From contig NZ_OY764211.1 of assembly GCF_963668165.1 (NCBI RefSeq), positions 806,001-870,000 on the forward strand: 64,000 bases of DNA, written 5' to 3'. The position numbers and the translations under genes were made by a program. Below the pieces are notes generated by a model. That model had not been told where the DNA came from, did no database searches, and was given only the letters and a program-made list of their open reading frames with translations. The stretch's first letter is position 1, and each line of letters begins with the position of its first letter. Origin of the DNA: Marispirochaeta sp. Its GTDB lineage: Bacteria; Spirochaetota; Spirochaetia; JC444; Marispirochaetaceae. Shown in pieces: positions 59,783 to 64,000 of this stretch.

Positions 59783-60970
59783 TTATGCTGTTTTACCCCC
59801 CTTCACTACCTTGAATAGTCGCCTCTGGACCCTCGCGACGTCCTCCATTTCTCCCGGATGGTAGTAATGCTCTGTCATGCTTTTAGATAAGTGCCCTGTA
59901 AGCCGCTGGATCTTTTCAATCGGGATTCTACTTTCAATAAGCATGGAGTTGAAAAAATGCCGGTGTGAATGGAAAACAATATTCCGGGCTTTCCGCTCCT
60001 CTTCCTTTATCCCGATTTTAGCCAGGGCCTTGTAAAATGGCTCAGTAAGTACGGTATCATTGGCCGGGCGTCCGGGCTTTGTGGTTGAAAAGAAAACATA
60101 TTCCTGCGGATCGTCTCCCCAGGGATTCATCGATATACATTTTTGAATTGCCGTGCTCACAGTTTCCGGTATCGGTACAGATCGGGTTTCCTGTCCGTTC
60201 TTTGTACCTGGACGGTATCCACCTATAGAATCAGACCATACACCCCGGACAGTTACTCTTCCCGGCTCTATGTCTTCAATGTGAAGCCCCTGAATTTCCC
60301 CCAGGCGCAAGCCTGCAGCAGCTGACAGCATAGAAGCGGCATACGCGCGCGGGTCAGTGCTCCAGGGCTCTGCAAAGAGGCGCTGTACTTCGGCTTGTGT
60401 TAATACTCCCCGGGCTTTGTTCTTGATTGCCGCCCGTTCGATTCTCACATTGTAGCGTATCAGGTGCATTTCATCGGCAGCATTGATCAGGGCTTTAAGG
60501 CATCCAAGAATCTTGTTTATGGTGCTCCCAGAGTATCCTTCCTTGAAAAGCGTGTTTCTGAACCGGCGGACCGTGCGAGTATCAATATCCTGGAGCCGGA
60601 CCCCGCCCAGGTGCTTTACAATATGCCTTTCCAGAATTTCGTTATACCGTCCGCACTGCTGCCGGGAGATACGTTTTCCGGCGCTTCTCTTGTTCAGGGT
60701 GTGTTCTCCGTCCCAGTCAAAGAAGTGACAGCGGATCTCCCCGGTTTCCGGGTCAGTTTCCCGGCGTGCCATGTCCTCTATGGTGGTAAAAGCTGCAGCA
60801 CTAATCTTTCCTGCCTTACAATGCTCCCAGGCGACGGCTTCGGCTCTTTTTCTGGTGGTTTGCTTAGTGGTTCGCCCTGCAGTGTAGGTGCCGTCCGGCA
60901 TGAGATACCGGGCATAGTAAAATTTCTGATTTTTTCTTTTGAAAAGTCGGAAAGGTGTTTTTTCGGGCAT
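59783..60970 (-). CDS. tyrosine integrase of the tRNA-Leu element
   Basis: 395 residues: an Arm-type N-terminal domain (FRLFKRKNQKFYYARYLMPD), a core-binding domain (KHLGGVRLQDIDTRTVRRFR) and a catalytic domain with AAAGLRLGEIQGLHIEDI (Arg I), VFHSHRHFFNSMLIESRIP (HxxR box, here HSHRH) and MTEHYYHP (nucleophile Tyr). It integrates the element into the 3' end of tRNA-Leu. Its gene lies 131 bases from the tRNA, the usual place for a tRNA-site integrase. Confidence 0.93.
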   Translation of the reverse strand: MPEKTPFRLFKRKNQKFYYARYLMPDGTYTAGRTTKQTTRKRAEAVAWEHCKAGKISAAAFTTIEDMARRETDPETGEIRCHFFDWDGEHTLNKRSAGKRISRQQCGRYNEILERHIVKHLGGVRLQDIDTRTVRRFRNTLFKEGYSGSTINKILGCLKALINAADEMHLIRYNVRIERAAIKNKARGVLTQAEVQRLFAEPWSTDPRAYAASMLSAAAGLRLGEIQGLHIEDIEPGRVTVRGVWSDSIGGYRPGTKNGQETRSVPIPETVSTAIQKCISMNPWGDDPQEYVFFSTTKPGRPANDTVLTEPFYKALAKIGIKEEERKARNIVFHSHRHFFNSMLIESRIPIEKIQRLTGHLSKSMTEHYYHPGEMEDVARVQRRLFKVVKGGKTA

Positions 60971-61101
60971 AGTCCCCCTCTATTCCAGGTGATCCGGTTT
61001 TCCGGTGTCATTCTGGTGTCAATAGAGATTTTGGAGCACTACGCCCGTCTTCGGGTAGTAGTTTTTAATTCGCTAACCCTTTGCAACGCAAAGAATTAGT
61101 T

Positions 61102-61157
61102 TGCCGGAGACCGGACTTGAACCGGTACGGGCTTATTAAGCCCGGGGGATTTTAAGT
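61102..61157 (-). repeat. attachment-site repeat, integrase-proximal end within tRNA-Leu
   Basis: The 56 bases identical to 50011-50066. This copy completes the functional tRNA-Leu, so the element supplied a perfect replacement 3' half when it integrated. Confidence 0.92.
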
Positions 61158-61188
61158 CCCCGGTGTCTACCAATTTCACCACTCCGGC
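61102..61188 (-). tRNA. tRNA-Leu (anticodon TAA)
   Basis: An 87-base class II tRNA: acceptor GCCGGAG pairs with CTCCGGC, the anticodon region is GGGACTTAAAATCCC with TAA, the variable arm GGGCTTAATAAGCCC is long, and the T loop is GTTCAAGTC. CCA is not encoded. Its 3' half doubles as the integration site. Confidence 0.93.
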
Positions 61189-61207
61189 GAAGTATTTTGT
61201 AAAAACG

Positions 61208-61236
61208 ATACTACCCATCTTGCAGGAATCCGTCAA
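61208..61236 (-). promoter_or_regulatory. promoter of tRNA-Leu
   Basis: On the minus strand TTGACG (61231-61236) and TAGTAT (61208-61213) are 17 bases apart, and the -10 box lies 19 bases before the tRNA 5' end. Confidence 0.7.
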
Positions 61237-61266
61237 GCGCTGTTACCATTCGCACGGATATTATAT

Positions 61267-62076
61267 ATGAAGAAGAAAGCTGAGGCACCAAATATTGACG
61301 GATACGTGGATACCCATTTTCATGTTCTGCACTCTATAAAAATGGGCCTGTCTCATGAGGAGATTCTGGATGCTGCCTTTAACTCCGGCATGTCCTTCGG
61401 GATAGATATTGCCACCGGGCCTGAGGATTTTGACGAACGCCTGACTTTCGCTGCGGACTATCCGGGCCTTTTTCTCAGTGTCGGATACTACCCAAGCTGG
61501 GCGGAATCTATTCCCGACTTCCTGGAGGAGACTCTTGTCGCGCAGACCCGTAAAAACGATAAGGTTGTCGCAATCGGCGAATCCGGCCTGGACTATCACT
61601 GGAACTATGGCACACCGGAGGATCAACAGAAGCTTTTCTCCCGGCAGATTAATGTTGCCAACCAGCTAAAACTGCCCCTAATTGTCCATTGCCGTGATGC
61701 CCAGGAAGACCTGCTCAAGGTTCTTCGTCACAACAGGGCGGAATACCGGGGTGTTATTCACTGCTTTTCCGGAGACTACTCCTTTGCTTCGGCCTGCGTG
61801 GACCTGGGCTTTTACATCTCCTTTGCAGGGAATCTTACCTACAAAAACGCGCCGGAACTTCGGGAGGTTCTAAAGCGGATACCCCTACAATCCATTCTGA
61901 TGGAAACCGATGCTCCGTATCTTTCTCCCGAACCACGCCGCGGCCGAACAAATATGCCGTCCAACGTCAGGTTTACCTACCATGCCGCTGCGAATCTTCT
62001 GAATATCCCTGTGCAGGATCTCACCAGCATGGTCAGGTCAAACATGGAAGAACTTTTCAGTCTTCCACAATCATAA
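61267..62076 (+). CDS. tatD: TatD-family hydrolase
   Basis: A 269-residue metal-dependent hydrolase: VDTHFHV (metal His pair), VVAIGESGLDYHWN (bridging Glu), LPLIVHCRDAQEDLLKVL (metal His), RGVIHCFSGDYSFA (metal His) and ILMETDAPYLSPEPRRG (metal Asp). TatD enzymes are DNases or deacylases with 3'-5' activity on damaged DNA. It ends convergently with the OmpA-type gene, overlapping it by 20 bases. Confidence 0.93.
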   Translation: MKKKAEAPNIDGYVDTHFHVLHSIKMGLSHEEILDAAFNSGMSFGIDIATGPEDFDERLTFAADYPGLFLSVGYYPSWAESIPDFLEETLVAQTRKNDKVVAIGESGLDYHWNYGTPEDQQKLFSRQINVANQLKLPLIVHCRDAQEDLLKVLRHNRAEYRGVIHCFSGDYSFASACVDLGFYISFAGNLTYKNAPELREVLKRIPLQSILMETDAPYLSPEPRRGRTNMPSNVRFTYHAAANLLNIPVQDLTSMVRSNMEELFSLPQS

Positions 62077-63277
62077 TCTCTACGCGGCGGTTCATTGCAC
62101 GGCCCTCCTCTGTCTCGTTCGGACCGATGGGTTCAGTTCCTCCGACCCCGCGATATAGAAAACGTTCCGCATCAATTCCCTCTTTAGTAAGCAGATCTAC
62201 TATCGTTTTCGCCCGTTCAACCGACAGATCATACTGGCTTTCCATGCTGCCTACATCAGCGGTATGACCGGTAACAAGAAAGGTCCTTTCCGGTATCGTC
62301 TTTAAGGCTTTGGCTATGGATGCAAGTTTTCCCAATTCTCCGGGCAATAAGCGCGGCGAATCAGGATAAAACTGAAGGTTTTTTAAAGTTATCGCGATCC
62401 CTTCTTTCCGCTCCTCCACGCTTACATCGTCAAGCTGCTTGTCCTCCGCAATAATGGAACCCAAGTCTTTCTGCAGCCCTTTTCTATCCAGGCGCGGGAA
62501 ATCCTCGTACCAGGTAAGAATAAAGCCCGACCTGTTTACCGTGTTTCCATCAGCGTACCGATACTGTTCTTCCACGACATCCCGCATAAACAGGGCTGCT
62601 TCTTCCGCAAACGGAATGTATATATCCACTACATGCCGTCCCTGGAGGCTGACAAGTTCCTGATCTCCAAAGGCATCCTCTCCCCCCTGGTAGCGGAGGG
62701 CATACTGGGCTCGAACAATATGAGCATTCCGCCCGTTATAATCACCTGTTCCTTTATATTCGTATTCGCACAGAAAGGGGACCCGTGTTGCCCCGCGCCG
62801 AAGAGGATCCACCACACGAAGACCCCCGGACTGCCAGCGTGTGCCTATTTTCACCGGCTCCTTGGGTAAAAGCGGAAAATCCCGAAGCATAGGATAGCCG
62901 GACTCCGCTGTTACGATCATAGTCCCTCTGTTTGAAAATGTGAGCTCCACGGAGACTACATTATCGATCCTGCGGGCCACATTGCGCAGGTCCCTGGTCA
63001 TTGACTGGAGAATGTAAAAATTACCGCTGTAGTTCCTGGGCTGGCTGCTGTTCTGAAACAGGGTTCCCCGAACCTCATTGTAAACAAAGCCTTTATAATC
63101 GCCGTTAACCCGTTGGCGCATATTCTCTTTTTCCACAATGCTGTATCGATCCTGCACTGCTGGATTAAAGGAATGCTCAAGGCTTACCTGGGAAAACAGA
63201 GACTGGGAAAAGAAAATATATGGAATCAACAAAAAAATCCCCCGCGTGAAACGGGGGACAATACAACAACTTCTCAT
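62057..63277 (-). CDS. OmpA-family outer-membrane or periplasmic protein
   Basis: About 406 residues: signal peptide (MRSCCIVPRFTRGIFLLIPY, cleavage near SLFSQVS), a beta-rich middle (residues about 100-280) and a C-terminal OmpA domain that binds peptidoglycan (FLVTGHTADVGSMESQYDLS, ERAKTIVDLL, GRAMNRRVEIMI). The ATG at 63277 gives a good signal peptide, but no clear ribosome site precedes it and the intrinsic terminator of the upstream gene lies inside its first codons. It follows a FlaA-type gene. Confidence 0.8.
   Translation of the reverse strand: MRSCCIVPRFTRGIFLLIPYIFFSQSLFSQVSLEHSFNPAVQDRYSIVEKENMRQRVNGDYKGFVYNEVRGTLFQNSSQPRNYSGNFYILQSMTRDLRNVARRIDNVVSVELTFSNRGTMIVTAESGYPMLRDFPLLPKEPVKIGTRWQSGGLRVVDPLRRGATRVPFLCEYEYKGTGDYNGRNAHIVRAQYALRYQGGEDAFGDQELVSLQGRHVVDIYIPFAEEAALFMRDVVEEQYRYADGNTVNRSGFILTWYEDFPRLDRKGLQKDLGSIIAEDKQLDDVSVEERKEGIAITLKNLQFYPDSPRLLPGELGKLASIAKALKTIPERTFLVTGHTADVGSMESQYDLSVERAKTIVDLLTKEGIDAERFLYRGVGGTEPIGPNETEEGRAMNRRVEIMIVED
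63231..63258 (-). terminator. intrinsic terminator after the FlaA-type gene, inside the start of the OmpA-type gene
   Basis: On the minus strand TCCCCCG pairs with CGGGGGA around a 7-base loop and is followed by seven T. It lies 51 bases after the stop of the FlaA-type gene and 19 bases into the OmpA-type coding region, so it could attenuate read-through. Confidence 0.75.
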
Positions 63278-63308
63278 AACATCTATGGGATAAGCATCGT
63301 GACGTCTG

Positions 63309-64000
63309 TTACCAGCTGTCCTGCATATCGTCAACATCACGGCTCTCTTCTGAATAGAGGTCCGTAACAGCCCGCATATCATCAAAGTAGATGTAGTAAT
63401 CGCCATAGGTATCCACCGGATCACAGAGAATCTTGAAGCCATCTACGCGTATACCCATTCTGTTTGAATGATGATAATCCCTCTGAATAATATGAGGAGG
63501 AATGGCAACTGTCATCTTCTTCCACCCGGTAAAATTCAGACTGCCCATGGTAATTTCCGCGCGATTACCAAAGTAATCGCTTATCATAAGCTTCAAGGTG
63601 TGGCGATTGTTTCGTCCTACAACCCAGACGGAAATAGTCTTGGTAATTCCTTCAATGGCCATAGGCCTGGCCGGGGTTACCATAAATTCATGAAACCCCC
63701 TCTTGAAGTACTGGACCTTGACACCAAGAACATACTTGTCCACTTCGCTCTGGGCAATCCCGATCTCTTCTTCTTCAGGGATCGGCTCTTTGTCCAGAGG
63801 TCCGCCGGGAAGGCGCCGTATACCTATAAGACCATTGTCAAGAGCCATAGAAGCCTTCCAGAAACCTGCATCCTCATATTTTGTTACAGATACTTCTTTG
63901 AGCTTCTGTTGGGCGGAATCAACTCCAATCTCCTCCGCATTTGGTTCTCCAACAGCAAATTCCTGAGCTGTTAAAGAAGTCACGGCGAGCAGACAAAAAA
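63309..64000 (-). CDS. FlaA-family flagellar outer-layer protein, 5' end outside the window
   Basis: The readable part covers about 230 residues. The last bases of the window encode FCLLAVTSLTAQEFAVG in frame, the end of a signal peptide, so the true start lies beyond 64000. FlaA-like segments are DKYVLGVKVQYFKRGFHEFM, KTISVWVVGRNNRHTLKLMI, NFTGWKKMTVAIPPHIIQRD and YGDYYIYFDDMRAVTDLYSE. It is shorter than the FlaA at 11.4-12.3 kb and probably a second paralogue (FlaA2 type) of the periplasmic flagellar sheath. Confidence 0.82.
   Translation of the reverse strand, partial: FCLLAVTSLTAQEFAVGEPNAEEIGVDSAQQKLKEVSVTKYEDAGFWKASMALDNGLIGIRRLPGGPLDKEPIPEEEEIGIAQSEVDKYVLGVKVQYFKRGFHEFMVTPARPMAIEGITKTISVWVVGRNNRHTLKLMISDYFGNRAEITMGSLNFTGWKKMTVAIPPHIIQRDYHHSNRMGIRVDGFKILCDPVDTYGDYYIYFDDMRAVTDLYSEESRDVDDMQDSW

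Larger units (their letters stand above)
50011..61157. mobile_element. 11.1-kb integrative element in tRNA-Leu (phage-satellite-like)
   Basis: Bounded by identical 56-bp repeats. A tyrosine integrase gene lies next to the intact tRNA, followed in the same direction by a tandem-repeat RHH-like protein, a 316-residue protein, an excisionase-like HTH, a TOPRIM primase-helicase, several very small genes, a ClpP-type protease and a coiled-coil protein. A Panacea-type toxin-antitoxin pair and a membrane protein lie at the distal end. No terminase, portal, major capsid, tail or lysis gene is visible. The content fits a phage-inducible-island-like satellite or a prophage reduced to replication and part of the head module. 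Confidence 0.85.

Overview
The window comes from a spirochaete, most likely a free-living member of the Spirochaetaceae in the broad sense. Direct signs are two genes of the FlaA flagellar outer-layer family (11.4-12.3 kb and the right edge), a cheA / cheW-cheR-like fusion / cheX / cheY operon, a radical SAM protein of the spirochaete-restricted spiro-SPASM type, and several outer-membrane barrel candidates. The species cannot be fixed from the sequence alone.

Layout. 0-4.2 kb is a decayed accessory patch: orphan RHS core fragments around a toxin-like C-terminus and a possible immunity gene, a truncated IS3-type element split by a pair of IS21-like termini, and a tyrosine recombinase interrupted by a run of 28 C. 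4.2-9.1 kb holds tRNA-Val and the chemotaxis operon. 9.2-13.9 kb holds two envelope proteins, flaA, a GerMN protein and an N-acetylmuramoyl-L-alanine amidase. 13.9-20.5 kb is a tight five-gene run (ATP-grasp, PseG-like/methyltransferase fusion, SpsF-like cytidylyltransferase, glycosyltransferase-like protein, spiro-SPASM) that looks like surface or flagellar glycan synthesis. 20.7-24.0 kb has pyrK, pyrD, a broken MBL hydrolase and nth.

24.0-31.4 kb is a complete sugar operon: ribose-type ABC importer, two TIM-barrel isomerase/epimerases (one like D-psicose/D-tagatose 3-epimerases) and an AraC regulator. tRNA-Pro and tRNA-Arg follow, then a dead isochorismatase-family gene, a barrel protein with a twin operator-like site, and a receiver-PAS-HisKA_2 kinase. 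36.3-42.5 kb is a second sugar locus: GH127 glycosidase, MalFG-type permeases, binding protein and a divergent AraC gene with an inverted repeat over its -10 box. 43.2-47.6 kb is housekeeping: a probable queuosine-tRNA mannosyltransferase (DUF3524), a NOL1/NOP2/sun RNA methyltransferase, a small membrane protein and a UvrD/Rep helicase. 47.6-49.9 kb is another decay zone.

50.0-61.2 kb is an 11.1 kb integrative element in the 3' end of tRNA-Leu(TAA), bounded by identical 56-bp repeats. It carries a tyrosine integrase, an excisionase-like HTH protein, a TOPRIM primase-helicase with a neighbouring iteron-like inverted repeat (candidate origin), a leader with a three-way-junction fold, a run of small proteins, a ClpP-type protease with a coiled-coil partner but no portal, terminase or capsid gene, and a Panacea-type toxin-antitoxin pair near the distal end. 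It resembles a phage satellite or a strongly reduced prophage. To its right lie tatD, an OmpA-family gene and a second flaA-type gene that runs off the window.
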